The notes: generated by a model from the sequence alone, not told the origin. DNA of 64,000 nt from Bernardetia sp. (GCA_020630575.1 JAHDBD010000005.1:1-64000), one strand, 5' to 3'. Positions 53,158-62,458 are shown, numbered from the stretch's first letter. A program made the numbers and translations.

Positions 53158-54864
53158 ATGGCAGAATCAAAAAGTCCTGATAAAACTAGCACTCATAGCA
53201 GCCCTTCAAAGTCTGAAAAGGAAAATGTACAGCTTAATATTAATGAAGATGCAAACAAACAGCTTGTTTTTCAACTTCAAGCAAAGCTAGACAAAGTAAA
53301 ATTAGGAGGAGGACAAAAAAAAATAGACAAACACAAATCTAAAGGAAAGCTAACAGCTAGAGAGCGAATTAACTATCTTTTAGATAAAGACGAAGAAGGA
53401 AATACTACCTATTTTAATGAAATCGGAGCTTTTGTAGGCGATGATATGTACAATGAGTGGGGAGGTTGTCCGTCTGGTGGCGTTGTTACTGGTTTGGGAC
53501 ATGTAAGTGGACGACTTTGTGTAATTGTGGCAAATGATGCAACTGTAAAGGCAGGAGCGTGGTTTCCAATTACAGGAAAAAAGAATTTGAGAGCGCAAGA
53601 AATAGCCATGGAAAATCGAATTCCTATTATTTATTTGGTGGACAGCGCAGGAATATTTTTGCCTTTGCAAGACGAAATTTTTGCAGATAAAGAACATTTT
53701 GGTAGAGTTTTTAGAAATAATGCTCACATGTCAGCAGAAGGAATTGTACAAGTTTCTGCTATCATGGGAAGTTGTGTGGCAGGTGGCGCATATTTGCCAA
53801 TCATGTCCGATGAGGCTTTAATTGTTGAGGGAACTGGTTCAGTATTTTTAGCAGGTCCTTATCTTGTAAAATCTGCCATAGGCGAAGATATAGACCAAGA
53901 AACACTAGGTGGAGCTTCTACACATTGCGAAATTTCGGGAGTAACTGATAATAAATATCCAAATGATGAAGCATGTTTGGATGCTATTCGAAATATTATA
54001 GATAAAATTGGAGAGCCTGATAGTGCAGGTTTTAATCGTTCAGAGCCAAAACTTCCTACCAAAGATATGGAGGAAATTTACAGACTTTTACCTGCTGATC
54101 GTACCAAGCCGTATGATATGCGAGATATTATCGAAAGAATTGTAGATAATTCTGACTTTGAAGAGTATAAAAAGGAGTATGGCAAAACTATTTTGTGTGG
54201 ACATGCAAGAATAGATGGTTGGTCAGTTGGAATAGTAGCCAATCAGAGAACGATTTTGAAGAGTGGTAAAAAAGAAATGCAAATGGGTGGAGTTGTTTAC
54301 TCAGATTCTGCTGATAAAGCTGCCCGTTTCATAATGACGTGTAACCAAAAGAAAATTCCACTTTTGTTTTTGCACGATGTTACTGGATTTATGGTAGGAA
54401 GTCGTTCCGAACACGGAGGAATTATTAAAGATGGTGCAAAACTAGTTAGTGCAATGGCAAATAGTGTCGTTCCTAAGTTTACTATTGTAGTTGGTAATTC
54501 GTATGGTGCAGGAAATTATGCCATGTGTGGAAAAGCGTATGACCCTCGTTTGATGTTAGCTTTTCCGACGGCTAAAATTGCTGTTATGAGTGGTGCTTCG
54601 GCTGCAAAAACACTTTTACAGATAAAAGTAGGTTCTGAAAAAGCACAGGGAAGAGAAGTTTCTAAGGAAGACGAAGAAAAATTATTAGCAGAAATAACAG
54701 AGAAATACGAAAAACAAACTACTCCGTATTATGCTGCTGCACGTCTTTGGATTGATGCTATTATTGATCCATTAGAAACACGTCAGACTATTTCGATGGG
54801 AATTGAAGCTGCTAATCAAGCACCAATTACGAAGCGTTACAATGTAGGTGCAATTCAAACCTAG
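53158..54864 (+). CDS. Acyl-CoA carboxylase carboxyltransferase (beta) subunit
   Basis: The 568-residue protein is a biotin-dependent carboxyltransferase with two crotonase-type halves. Recognisable segments are KLTARERINYLLD, IVANDATVKAGAWFPITGKK, YLVDSAGIFLPLQDE, a GSVFLAGPYLVKSAIGED loop, LGGASTHCEISG and NSYGAGNYAMCGKAYDPR. The GNYxMCGxAY motif points to methylcrotonyl-CoA carboxylase or a related short-chain acyl-CoA carboxylase rather than a strict propionyl enzyme. It moves a carboxyl group from carboxybiotin to an acyl-CoA. The biotin-carrying alpha subunit is not adjacent, so it must be supplied from elsewhere. A hairpin terminator follows. Confidence 0.94.
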   Translation: MAESKSPDKTSTHSSPSKSEKENVQLNINEDANKQLVFQLQAKLDKVKLGGGQKKIDKHKSKGKLTARERINYLLDKDEEGNTTYFNEIGAFVGDDMYNEWGGCPSGGVVTGLGHVSGRLCVIVANDATVKAGAWFPITGKKNLRAQEIAMENRIPIIYLVDSAGIFLPLQDEIFADKEHFGRVFRNNAHMSAEGIVQVSAIMGSCVAGGAYLPIMSDEALIVEGTGSVFLAGPYLVKSAIGEDIDQETLGGASTHCEISGVTDNKYPNDEACLDAIRNIIDKIGEPDSAGFNRSEPKLPTKDMEEIYRLLPADRTKPYDMRDIIERIVDNSDFEEYKKEYGKTILCGHARIDGWSVGIVANQRTILKSGKKEMQMGGVVYSDSADKAARFIMTCNQKKIPLLFLHDVTGFMVGSRSEHGGIIKDGAKLVSAMANSVVPKFTIVVGNSYGAGNYAMCGKAYDPRLMLAFPTAKIAVMSGASAAKTLLQIKVGSEKAQGREVSKEDEEKLLAEITEKYEKQTTPYYAAARLWIDAIIDPLETRQTISMGIEAANQAPITKRYNVGAIQT

Positions 54865-55171
54865 AATTTTTAGTTATCAGTGAACAGTAATCAGTTACCA
54901 GTTAAATGCAAAAGCCAATCATTTTTATAAAACGATTGGCTTTTTTTGTAGCTTATGCTTTAGCGTGAGTATAACTGTACTGAAAACTTTAGTTTTCGTA
55001 AACTGAATAGTGAAGGTTTAAAGGGAAAATAGTTTTTATTTTGGTATTAGTTTTGGTTCGCTGAGAATTTTTGCACTTTATCCTAACTATGAGGTATTTG
55101 AGCGTTCTTCATTTTGGTCAATGAATTAAATTAGCTTCGCTGTTTTAACAAGTCGTAATTCGTAATTGTTC
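54865..55171. other. 307-bp intergenic region between converging genes
   Basis: Besides the terminator at 54911 there is a perfect small palindrome, GAAAACT-TT-AGTTTTC at 54982-54997, and AT-rich filler. No ORF or promoter stands out. Confidence 0.45.
54911..54947 (+). terminator. Intrinsic terminator after the carboxylase gene
   Basis: AAAGCCAATC (54911-54920) pairs with GATTGGCTTT (54934-54943), and the T run continues to 54947. Confidence 0.9.
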
Positions 55172-57418
55172 CTAAAGATTAAACCAATACGAAATCTTTG
55201 CTACAATAGCACGGTTTTTCGAACCAAAACTTTCAGGTAAATAATTTTCTGAATAGACTAGGAAAAAGTCCGAAACAGGTTTGAAACGCCATTGAAAACG
55301 GGCATTCAAATTGACATTATCAGCTTGTGTATTATATTGTAAAAAAGTAGTTAGGAAAAGACTGCGAGTAAATGAAACATCTAAACGAGGACTAATAATC
55401 CAAAAATTAGCATCATTATAAGGCTCAGGCAAATCAATAATATTATGGTCAAAACTAACAGCTATTTGTCCATAAGGCTGAAAACGGTAGCGAATTGTTC
55501 CATCAACATTAAAACGAGTTCCTGTAAAATAACTTTGATGCGTAGCTGAAGTAGATAAGTTAAATCGCTTACGAGAATCAGAACTAAAATAAACATACGC
55601 TCCTGTATTTGTAAATTCTTGTCCCTCTTCAAATTGTTTTCCTCCAGAATTAGTAGGGTCAAAGGAAAAGAATAAATACGTATAATCATTGAAAACACCT
55701 GCTCCAAATTCACTGGTATTAAATAAAGTAGCATTGTATTCTAAAGAAATATTTCTGTCTGTCATTTTCCAATTCAAATCAGTATAAGTATTGAAATAAG
55801 CATAAAAATTATGACGCTGTATTTTTCCTTTTTTAGGATAAATATTATAGCCTGCCCAATCTTCAAAACGCCAAAGTCCTTTTCGAAGAATGTAACCAAT
55901 ATCATCGATATTATAATCTTCTCCTACCAATTCGTGATTCCAAGCAGCATAAAACTTACGAGTATTGTAGGCAAAAAAAGCAGCATGAGCAAATGTTCCT
56001 TTTGTTTGATTGGGCAAAAAAGCATGATGATAAAATACTTTTCCTCTCCATTTACTATCTTTTGATTGCATGTTATAATCAATTCCTGCCATTCTTGTAT
56101 AAGGCTTGTCAGAATTTTCGTTTCCTGTTTCCTGACGATTAACAAAAATCCCTGCAATATTCGAACGAGAGAAAATCTGTCTTTGAAAAGCTGCAACGGT
56201 GTAGTTATTACCAATAATTCCTTTTTCTTTATCTTGTCCTGTCTGAATATTCAAAAGACCTACACGCCAATCTTTATTGACTTTTCCACTTAATCTTGCT
56301 CCGTATAAAATAGGATTCTGAACATTTTGGTTAATAGTTGTATCATAAGCAATTCCAACACGGCGAGAGAAAAAAGGTCGCATTCTACTAAAACCAAAAT
56401 TGGCAAACAAATCACTATTTTCTAAAAAAAACTGTCTTCGCTCTGGAAAAAATATCTCAAAACGACTCAAATTAGTAACCTGCTGATCGACTTCCACCTG
56501 CGAAAAATCAGGGTTTACAGTCAAATCTAAATTTAGAGAAGGAGTAACAGCAATTTTTGCATCGCCCCCAATATTTCCTTTGGTTTTGTAAGGAGTATTA
56601 TTGATATTGTCTTTCGCAGCTGAACCTGCCAAATAGGGAATAATAGAAATATTTGAACCTGCTTTTTTTAAGTTTTTATCAAATATAAGTTCGCCTGTAA
56701 AAGCCAATGAAACCGTCGAAAACTGAATTGGAACAGGAATCCAAGTTGAAATTTCATTTCTATACGCATCATTACGAGCAAAATTTACTTTCCATTTTGA
56801 TTTGTCTTTTGGATAGCGAAGTGTTTTGAAAGGAATTGCAATTTCACAAGTCCAAGAACCATCAGGTAAGTCTGAAACAGCACTATACCATTTATTATCC
56901 CAATTAGAAGCATCTCTATCACCCTCAAAAATAAGTCCTTCCAATTGCGCTCCAACAGGTGAAACTGTAAAATAAACACCATTCAAGCCATCTCCAAAAG
57001 GGTCAAGATTAACAGAAAAATTGTCATTTTGTCCCCAATCATAATCTCTTCGCATGGAAGAAATAATGTATTTTTTTTTTGGATTACCTTTACAAATTGC
57101 AGCGACATACAAATAATTTTCATCGTATGCCACTCGCACTTCAGTTTGAGAAAGAGCAAGTAATGTATCAGTAGGGAAATTCTGAACAAAACCTGTTGCT
57201 ACTTCAGAGATTTGCCAAATTTCTTCATCTAATGCGCCATCTACACGGATAGCAGCTGTTTTTCTGACTGAAAGGCGATAAGGAGAAGTGGAAAGTGAAT
57301 CTATATTTTTTTCATTTATGATACTTTCCGTTTGATTAGGAGTAGTTTGACAAAAAATAGGAAAATGAAAACAATAAAAACAGAAAGTAAGAAAGACAGA
57401 AGAATAAAAGTGTTTCAT
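55172..57418 (-). CDS. DUF5916 outer-membrane protein with carbohydrate-binding family 9 domain
   Basis: The 748-residue protein has a signal peptide (about 1-24). An N-terminal CBM9-like domain follows (about 55-215; IRVDGALDEEIWQ, YDENYLYVAAICKG and WDNKWYSAVSDL), and then a DUF5916 region to the end. The latter begins around SLNLDLTVNPDFSQVEVDQQ and FFPERRQFFLENSDLF and continues as a beta-barrel-like run that ends ISYWFNL, a terminal aromatic residue pattern suited to outer-membrane insertion. These proteins are common in Bacteroidetes and of unknown function. No sugar-utilisation genes are nearby. It converges with the carboxylase gene. Confidence 0.92.
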   Translation of the reverse strand: MKHFYSSVFLTFCFYCFHFPIFCQTTPNQTESIINEKNIDSLSTSPYRLSVRKTAAIRVDGALDEEIWQISEVATGFVQNFPTDTLLALSQTEVRVAYDENYLYVAAICKGNPKKKYIISSMRRDYDWGQNDNFSVNLDPFGDGLNGVYFTVSPVGAQLEGLIFEGDRDASNWDNKWYSAVSDLPDGSWTCEIAIPFKTLRYPKDKSKWKVNFARNDAYRNEISTWIPVPIQFSTVSLAFTGELIFDKNLKKAGSNISIIPYLAGSAAKDNINNTPYKTKGNIGGDAKIAVTPSLNLDLTVNPDFSQVEVDQQVTNLSRFEIFFPERRQFFLENSDLFANFGFSRMRPFFSRRVGIAYDTTINQNVQNPILYGARLSGKVNKDWRVGLLNIQTGQDKEKGIIGNNYTVAAFQRQIFSRSNIAGIFVNRQETGNENSDKPYTRMAGIDYNMQSKDSKWRGKVFYHHAFLPNQTKGTFAHAAFFAYNTRKFYAAWNHELVGEDYNIDDIGYILRKGLWRFEDWAGYNIYPKKGKIQRHNFYAYFNTYTDLNWKMTDRNISLEYNATLFNTSEFGAGVFNDYTYLFFSFDPTNSGGKQFEEGQEFTNTGAYVYFSSDSRKRFNLSTSATHQSYFTGTRFNVDGTIRYRFQPYGQIAVSFDHNIIDLPEPYNDANFWIISPRLDVSFTRSLFLTTFLQYNTQADNVNLNARFQWRFKPVSDFFLVYSENYLPESFGSKNRAIVAKISYWFNL

Positions 57419-57900
57419 TAAAAGTAAAATTGAAGTTGTGAACTATGATTGACTAATCAAATTAAACAAAAATACTTGCTAATAACTTTGTTACTTGTTA
57501 AGAAATTCAAAAATCAGATTTCTTTAAGAGAATTTAATAAAATTCAAACGAAGTTTTGAGCAGCTAATAAAAATAAATTTAATTTTTTTAAACCTTTTCG
57601 AATAAGATACGTTTTAAATACTGAACTTAAATAAAAAGAAATTTTTGCTTTATTTTTAAAAAAGCATAAGTTTCTAGCTCAACAAATCAACTTATATTGT
57701 ATCATTTTTTCATATACACATTTTTTTTTATGATTTGTTTAATAAAATTATTAAATTTACCCCATAATTATTTCAGTTTTTAAACAATTTTTTGATAAAA
57801 CTGTATAATACACAAAGACAAAACTGAAAATCAAAACCAAAAAGATTTTGATTTTTAATTATTAATTTTAACCTTATTTTTTCAACAACTATTTTTTATT
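57419..57900. other. 482-bp intergenic region upstream of the lipoprotein array
   Basis: This divergent spacer is very AT-rich with long homopolymer runs. I see no ORF and no clean TTG/TAnnTTTG pair. The promoter of the first coiled-coil lipoprotein must lie here but cannot be placed with confidence. Confidence 0.5.
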
Positions 57901-58365
57901 ATGAATACTAAATTCTCTGTATTTTTATTTGCCCTTTTATTGTCTTCAACAACACTTTTTACAGCTTGTTCTCCTTCTGAAAGAAAAGAAGCTCAAGCAG
58001 AAGTAAATGAAGAAATGACTGAAATGAACAACGAAATCAATGAAGCTAGTGCTGAATTTAAGCAAGAGCGCATGGAGTGGAAAAACGAATGGAACACTAA
58101 AATGGCTACTTGGGATGCTCGTTTGGCAGAACTAGATGCTAAAATTGAAGCAAAAGGTGATAAAGCATCTGAAGAACTTAAGCAAGAGCGTGAAGAGCTT
58201 CGTAACGAATATGCAGAATTTAAGACAAATATGGAGCAAGCTGAAAATAAAACGGAAGCTGAATGGGCTGAGTTCAAAGCTGACGTAAATAAAACAGCTG
58301 ATAAAATTGCTTCTGATGTAGATAACTTTTTTGCTCGTATCGATGTAGATGGCGACGGCAAATAA
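57901..58365 (+). CDS. Coiled-coil lipoprotein, paralogue 1 of 3
   Basis: The 154-residue lipoprotein has lipobox TLFTAC at Cys23. Nearly all of the mature part is a long charged alpha-helix, rich in Glu, Lys and Ala, with heptad-like spacing (MTEMNNEINEASAEFKQERM). Conserved landmarks shared with the next two genes are WDARLAELDAKIEAKGD, AENKTEAEWAEFKADVNK and a C-terminal NFF/YFF aromatic. The extended helix recalls apolipoprotein-like or YtxH-type proteins, and an envelope-spacing or stress role is possible. A hairpin terminator follows directly, so each copy is its own transcription unit. Confidence 0.85.
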   Translation: MNTKFSVFLFALLLSSTTLFTACSPSERKEAQAEVNEEMTEMNNEINEASAEFKQERMEWKNEWNTKMATWDARLAELDAKIEAKGDKASEELKQEREELRNEYAEFKTNMEQAENKTEAEWAEFKADVNKTADKIASDVDNFFARIDVDGDGK

Positions 58366-58393
58366 TCCAACGCCAAACTAAATAGACTTTAAC

Positions 58394-58421
58394 ACATCTG
58401 TTTCTAACAAGAAACAGATGT
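58394..58421 (+). terminator. Intrinsic terminator after lipoprotein paralogue 1
   Basis: ACATCTGTTTC (58394-58404) pairs perfectly with GAAACAGATGT (58411-58421); a T-rich stretch interrupted by one A follows. Confidence 0.85.
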
Positions 58422-58470
58422 TTATTTTTACAACGTATTTAATTTTTTAAAACTTAACTGTATTTTTATT

Positions 58471-58926
58471 ATGAACACTAAATTATCTGTATTTTTATTA
58501 GCATTATTAGTTTCTTCTTCTTCTCTATTTTATTCTTGCCAGTCTGCAACTGAAAAGAAAGATGATGCTGCTGAAGAAGTAGCAGAAGCGAAAGAAGAGC
58601 TTGCTGAAGCAAATGTTGAATATGCTAAAGCAAAACAAGAATGGCAAAACGAAATGAACGTGAAAATGGCTGAATGGGATGCTCGTTTGGTAGAGTTAGA
58701 CAAAAAAATTGAAGAAAAAGGAGATGATGTTTCTGCTGAAATGAAAGAAGAACGCAGAGAATTAGATAACAATTATCAAGCATTTAAAGCTGATGTAAAT
58801 CAAGCTGAAAACAAAACAGAAGCTGAATGGGATCAATTTAAAGCTGACGTAAACAAAACGGCTGACCAAATTGGTGAAAACGTTAGTAATTTCTTTGACC
58901 GTTTAGATGGAAAAAAAGATAACTAA
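58471..58926 (+). CDS. Coiled-coil lipoprotein, paralogue 2 of 3
   Basis: The 151-residue copy has the same signal peptide (MNTKLSVFLLALLVSSSS...) and Cys23 in the lipobox FYSC. The mature region keeps MAEWDARLVELDKKIEEKGD, QAENKTEAEWDQFKADVNKT and NFFDRLDG. The segment after the cysteine (KKDDAAEEVAEAKEELAEA) differs from paralogue 1 but is equally helical. It is 105 bp after paralogue 1 and ends at its own terminator. The near-identical leader suggests recent duplication. Confidence 0.85.
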   Translation: MNTKLSVFLLALLVSSSSLFYSCQSATEKKDDAAEEVAEAKEELAEANVEYAKAKQEWQNEMNVKMAEWDARLVELDKKIEEKGDDVSAEMKEERRELDNNYQAFKADVNQAENKTEAEWDQFKADVNKTADQIGENVSNFFDRLDGKKDN

Positions 58927-58951
58927 TAAGTAATTTTTAGGATACTATTTG

Positions 58952-58992
58952 AAAGACCTGTCTTCTTCTTAAAGAAAACAGGTCTTTTTTTA
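58952..58992 (+). terminator. Intrinsic terminator after lipoprotein paralogue 2
   Basis: AAAGACCTGT (58952-58961) pairs perfectly with ACAGGTCTTT (58978-58987), with T to 58991. Confidence 0.88.
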
Positions 58993-59000
58993 TAAATTAA

Positions 59001-59035
59001 TTTGTGATAAATTAAGATTATTTTTACTACATTTG
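59001..59035 (+). promoter_or_regulatory. Candidate promoter for lipoprotein paralogue 3
   Basis: TACATTTG at 59028-59035 matches the TAnnTTTG -7 element. A TTTG at 59001-59004 is 23 bp upstream, at the edge of allowed spacing. It would give a leader of about 95 bases before the ATG at 59136. Confidence 0.45.
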
Positions 59036-59135
59036 ATTCAAAATTAATTTAAAATACAGAATAGATGAGTTTCTACTATTTTTGTATCAAAACTATTATT
59101 TTTATTACTAGCATTTTTTACAAAAAACTTTTATT

Positions 59136-59585
59136 ATGACTACTAAATTCTCTGTATTTTTATTTGCAGCTCTTCTTTTTTCTTCTACACTTTTTTATTC
59201 TTGTACTCCTGCTGAAAAAGCAACAGCAGAAGAAGATGCTACTGAAATGGTAGATGATGCACAAGCAGAAGTGAACGAAGTAAATGCTGAATTGGCACAA
59301 GAGCGTATGGAATTGAAAAATGAGTGGAATGCAAAAATGGAAAAAATGGATGCTCGTTTGGCAGAAGTAGACGCTAAAATGGAAGCTGAAGGTGATAAAG
59401 TTTCAGCAGAACTAAAAGAAAGACGTGAAGCACTTCGTAAAGATTACGCAGATTTTAAAGCAAATTTAGAAAATGCTGAAAACAAAACAGAAGCTGAATG
59501 GGAACAGTTCAAAACAGAAATGAAAGCAGCATCAGATAAAGCAGATCAAGAAGTAGATTACTTCTTTGCTCAGTTAGGTATGTAA
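59136..59585 (+). CDS. Coiled-coil lipoprotein, paralogue 3 of 3
   Basis: The 149-residue copy has the signal MTTKFSVFLFAALLFSSTLF and Cys23. The mature helix contains MDARLAEVDAKMEAEGD, NAENKTEAEWEQFKTEMKA and a C-terminal YFFAQLGM. It is the most negatively charged copy just after the lipid anchor (KATAEEDATEMVDDA), an acidic run that fits Bacteroidetes surface-export signals. It lies 209 bp after copy 2 and has its own likely promoter and terminator. The function is unknown. Confidence 0.85.
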   Translation: MTTKFSVFLFAALLFSSTLFYSCTPAEKATAEEDATEMVDDAQAEVNEVNAELAQERMELKNEWNAKMEKMDARLAEVDAKMEAEGDKVSAELKERREALRKDYADFKANLENAENKTEAEWEQFKTEMKAASDKADQEVDYFFAQLGM

Positions 59586-59602
59586 TTTTTATAAATTCAG
59601 CG

Positions 59603-59635
59603 AAGCTATTTCTTTCCAAAAGGAATAGCTTTTTT
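59603..59635 (+). terminator. Intrinsic terminator after lipoprotein paralogue 3
   Basis: AAGCTATT (59603-59610) pairs with AATAGCTT (59624-59631), followed by T residues to 59635. The next gene converges. Confidence 0.82.
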
Positions 59636-59652
59636 GTTTGACTCTTTATTAT

Positions 59653-60855
59653 TTAAAACTCTTTTCCATGTGTCAGACTAACTACTTTACGAGCCAAAGA
59701 AGGAACATATTTGAATGTATTTATCAAAAGTTCACTAGATTTTCTCCCTCCAAAAAAATGTTGAACAGTTCTACCTGCCTTTAATCGCAATTGAAACTGC
59801 TTAGTCCAGCGTTTTTGATAGTGTGTTTTTAAATCTTTAAAATCTATTTGATTGTCAAAGTATTGGATTAGTAAATCACTCAAAATTTTTGAACTATGAA
59901 GAGCCATTGCCATTCCATTTCCACATAAAGGAGTTATCATTCCTGCCGAATCTCCACACATCAAAACATCATCTTCAATTAGTTTTTTGGGAGAAAAAGA
60001 AACTTGGTTGATTATTTCGGGCTTATCATACAAAAATTCAGCTTCTTTCAATATTTCACTTAAAAATGGATTTTCTGTAAAAAGCTGTTTTTCAATTTCT
60101 TCTACCTTCTTAAAATCAGTAATATTATCTTTATGAGAAAGATAACAGAAACAAAATTTATTGTCTTCAATTCTTGAAATTCCACAGTAGCCACGCCAAA
60201 AATTATGAAGTGCAATTACATTATCAGGCATCAAATTAGTTTTTAAATGGTATTTTACACCGATATATGGAAAATTTTTATTTGAAAAGTCTCTTTGTAG
60301 TTTGTTGTCTAAGTTGCTTCGTTTTCCATAACTTCCTATCACAATCTGACTTTCAATAGTTCCATTTGAAGTTTCAATCAAGAATTTGTTTTCAGCCTGT
60401 GTTTTTTTACTTGTTTCATTCAATTTATCATTTTTCAGAACATCTTTCACAAAAACTCCTTCCCAAATCTGTACGCCTTCTTTTTTGGCAATTTTTGATA
60501 ATTCGTAATCTAATGTATAACGGCTAATTCCGAAACCACCCAAAGGCAAATTTAATTCTAGTTTGTTTCCAGAAGGCGAAGAAAGCCAAAATTTATCTAA
60601 AGAAACTGCTCCAAAATCAAAGGGATTTACGCCTAAAGATTTTACATAGTCTAAGGCTTCATTCGAAATATATTCTCCACAAACTTTATGAAATGGATAG
60701 GTGTTTTTTTCTATTAAAATTACTTTTATTCCTGCTCTAGCTAACCGAATGCTACACGCCAAACCAGCCAAACCACCTCCAATGATAGCTACTTGAGTAG
60801 AAATAGGTTTTTTCTCTTCTTTTAGGATAGCTTCTTTTTGTTTAATTTTTATCAT
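59653..60855 (-). CDS. FAD-dependent oxidoreductase, geranylgeranyl reductase family
   Basis: The 400-residue flavoprotein has the Rossmann FAD motif GGGLAGLACSIRLARAG near residue 25. The group-specific FHKVCGEYISNEALDYV follows, and the second FAD motif LMCGDSAGMITPLCGNGMAMA is around 300. This places it with geranylgeranyl/lipid-linked reductases and related halogenase-like monooxygenases. The basic N-terminal extension (about 1-20) precedes the FAD fold. It may reduce isoprenoid chains or act in flexirubin-type or other polyene synthesis in Bacteroidetes, but no pathway gene is adjacent. It lies 23 bp after the 60879 gene on the same strand. Confidence 0.9.
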   Translation of the reverse strand: MIKIKQKEAILKEEKKPISTQVAIIGGGLAGLACSIRLARAGIKVILIEKNTYPFHKVCGEYISNEALDYVKSLGVNPFDFGAVSLDKFWLSSPSGNKLELNLPLGGFGISRYTLDYELSKIAKKEGVQIWEGVFVKDVLKNDKLNETSKKTQAENKFLIETSNGTIESQIVIGSYGKRSNLDNKLQRDFSNKNFPYIGVKYHLKTNLMPDNVIALHNFWRGYCGISRIEDNKFCFCYLSHKDNITDFKKVEEIEKQLFTENPFLSEILKEAEFLYDKPEIINQVSFSPKKLIEDDVLMCGDSAGMITPLCGNGMAMALHSSKILSDLLIQYFDNQIDFKDLKTHYQKRWTKQFQLRLKAGRTVQHFFGGRKSSELLINTFKYVPSLARKVVSLTHGKEF

Positions 60856-60878
60856 TTTGTTTGTAATATATTTCTGAC

Positions 60879-61664
60879 CTATGAACCCAAATCTAATCTA
60901 TTATTTTGAGGTGTAACTAAAGGAATATTTTGAGTAGGATTTTCAAAATTATTTAGAGAAGAGTATTTTTTTAGAATATTAGTTTCTAGTTCAATTCGTT
61001 TTACTTCGTGTTCTGAAACAAAAATTTTATGAGTTTCGCCAGTCTTTGTTTCGATGATTAAATCATAAAATATTTCTCCTTTATTAAATAAAATAGAATT
61101 AGCAAGACGAGAGAAAAACTTTGCTTTTTCTACTTTTATAGATTGAACATTTGAACTATTAATAATTACTTGATTTTTTTTGTCTTTATTGATTATGAAA
61201 TATCCAGAATCTAAGATAAGCGTTTTTTGTTTGTACATTTTTTTTCCTGCACCTATTCCCAATAAAACAGCTCCTAGACCAAAAAGAAAAAAATCCATAT
61301 CAAGAAGATACGTTGAATAAGATATAATTCCACCTATCAAAGCAAAAAAACCAGTATAAATACTAGTTGCTTCCGACTGTTTTACTGTTCTGAACTGATA
61401 AAAAGCCAAATTATTCAGTCGCTCATTTCTTGATTCTCTATCAATCTTTACAGCCTCTTGTTTTGGTATTTCTCTTAAAGTATGTGTTTGATTGCAATGT
61501 TTGTAATCCATATAACTCCAAGAATCAGCCAAAAAAGCAGATTTGCAACTTGCACAAATCACAACTTGATCGCCTTCCTGTAAAATATCTCCTGTAATTG
61601 GATCAACTCGTTCTTGTTTTAAGAAATCGTCGTGTTTTTCTTTTTCTAAAGTGTGGATTGTCAT
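60879..61664 (-). CDS. RING/treble-clef-like membrane protein, paralogue A
   Basis: I do not know this 261-residue family. The N-terminus holds DPITGDILQEGDQVVICASC (21-40) with C37 and C40, then H56-C57 in KHCNQ: a CxxC...HC set of four likely zinc ligands in a RING- or U-box-like context. Two membrane helices follow (about 107-145). The C-terminal domain (about 145-240) has alternating strands and a final helix, like a bacterial PH domain. It is in an operon with paralogue B (11 bp upstream) and the flavoprotein (23 bp downstream). A role in membrane signalling or protein modification is inference from the zinc-binding motif. Confidence 0.78.
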   Translation of the reverse strand: MTIHTLEKEKHDDFLKQERVDPITGDILQEGDQVVICASCKSAFLADSWSYMDYKHCNQTHTLREIPKQEAVKIDRESRNERLNNLAFYQFRTVKQSEATSIYTGFFALIGGIISYSTYLLDMDFFLFGLGAVLLGIGAGKKMYKQKTLILDSGYFIINKDKKNQVIINSSNVQSIKVEKAKFFSRLANSILFNKGEIFYDLIIETKTGETHKIFVSEHEVKRIELETNILKKYSSLNNFENPTQNIPLVTPQNNRLDLGS

Positions 61665-61675
61665 TTTTTGCTTTC

Positions 61676-62440
61676 TTAGTTGGCTCTATTTTGTTCAATT
61701 TTTTTACTAACGGAAATAGAAGGAGGTAGGTTTTTATTGAATTTTTGTAGAAGGTTGGTTTCTGTTTTTATATTTTCTAACTCTTTTTGTCTAACTAAAA
61801 TTTTATATACAGATTTGTATTTAGCTATTATTTTTATTGTGTAAAGAGAGTTTTTTGGAGAAAAAAAGTCTCTTATTATATTGTCACACCAATGTCGCTT
61901 AGATTTATATAATTCTATATTTTGAATTTCTTCAACTTTTAGCTTATTCTCTTCGTTTTCTTTTAAGTCAAAAAACAGAGTATTATCTTCTATTTTAAAA
62001 ATATTTGTGTAATATGATTTTTTAGCACCGAAATGAACATAATAATAATAAATACACATAACTAGAAATGCACTATAACTAACATGTACGAGGGAGTAAT
62101 GGTCAAGCAGAAAACAAACAAAATAGCTTAAGAAGAAATAAGGAAAAATGGTTATACGAGCTTCTTGAGAATTCGGAAATGTTTTCACATTTTTTAAATC
62201 AGTCAAATAAGGTCTTTCAATCCTAACAACTTCATTTACAGGGATTTTCTTCAAAGTAAGCCCTTGATTACAATGTTTCCTATCCATATATTCCCAAGAA
62301 TCCACCAAAAAAGCAGATTTACAACTTGCACAAATCACAATCTCATCATTTTCTTTTAATAAATCTCCTGTAATTGGGTCAATTCTGTTTTGAGCTAGAA
62401 AATTACTGTGTTTTTCTTTTTGTAAGGTGTGAGTGATCAT
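61676..62440 (-). CDS. RING/treble-clef-like membrane protein, paralogue B
   Basis: The 254-residue paralogue of the downstream gene has the same first 70 residues, including DPITGDLLKENDEIVICASC and C37, C40, H56 and C57. The transmembrane pair (about 95-135) and C-terminal domain have diverged far more than the N-terminus. This suggests a conserved zinc-binding head and variable tails. It is the first gene of a three-gene unit (B, A, flavoprotein) and lies just after the long hairpin at 62459-62518. The function is unknown. Confidence 0.78.
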   Translation of the reverse strand: MITHTLQKEKHSNFLAQNRIDPITGDLLKENDEIVICASCKSAFLVDSWEYMDRKHCNQGLTLKKIPVNEVVRIERPYLTDLKNVKTFPNSQEARITIFPYFFLSYFVCFLLDHYSLVHVSYSAFLVMCIYYYYVHFGAKKSYYTNIFKIEDNTLFFDLKENEENKLKVEEIQNIELYKSKRHWCDNIIRDFFSPKNSLYTIKIIAKYKSVYKILVRQKELENIKTETNLLQKFNKNLPPSISVSKKIEQNRAN

Positions 62441-62458
62441 TTTTTATAAAGTTAAATT

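Noticed and set aside
55462-56293. Several 75-96 residue frames on both strands inside the DUF5916 gene
   Set aside because: All overlap a well-supported gene, lack domain features and reflect low stop density in AT-rich sequence.
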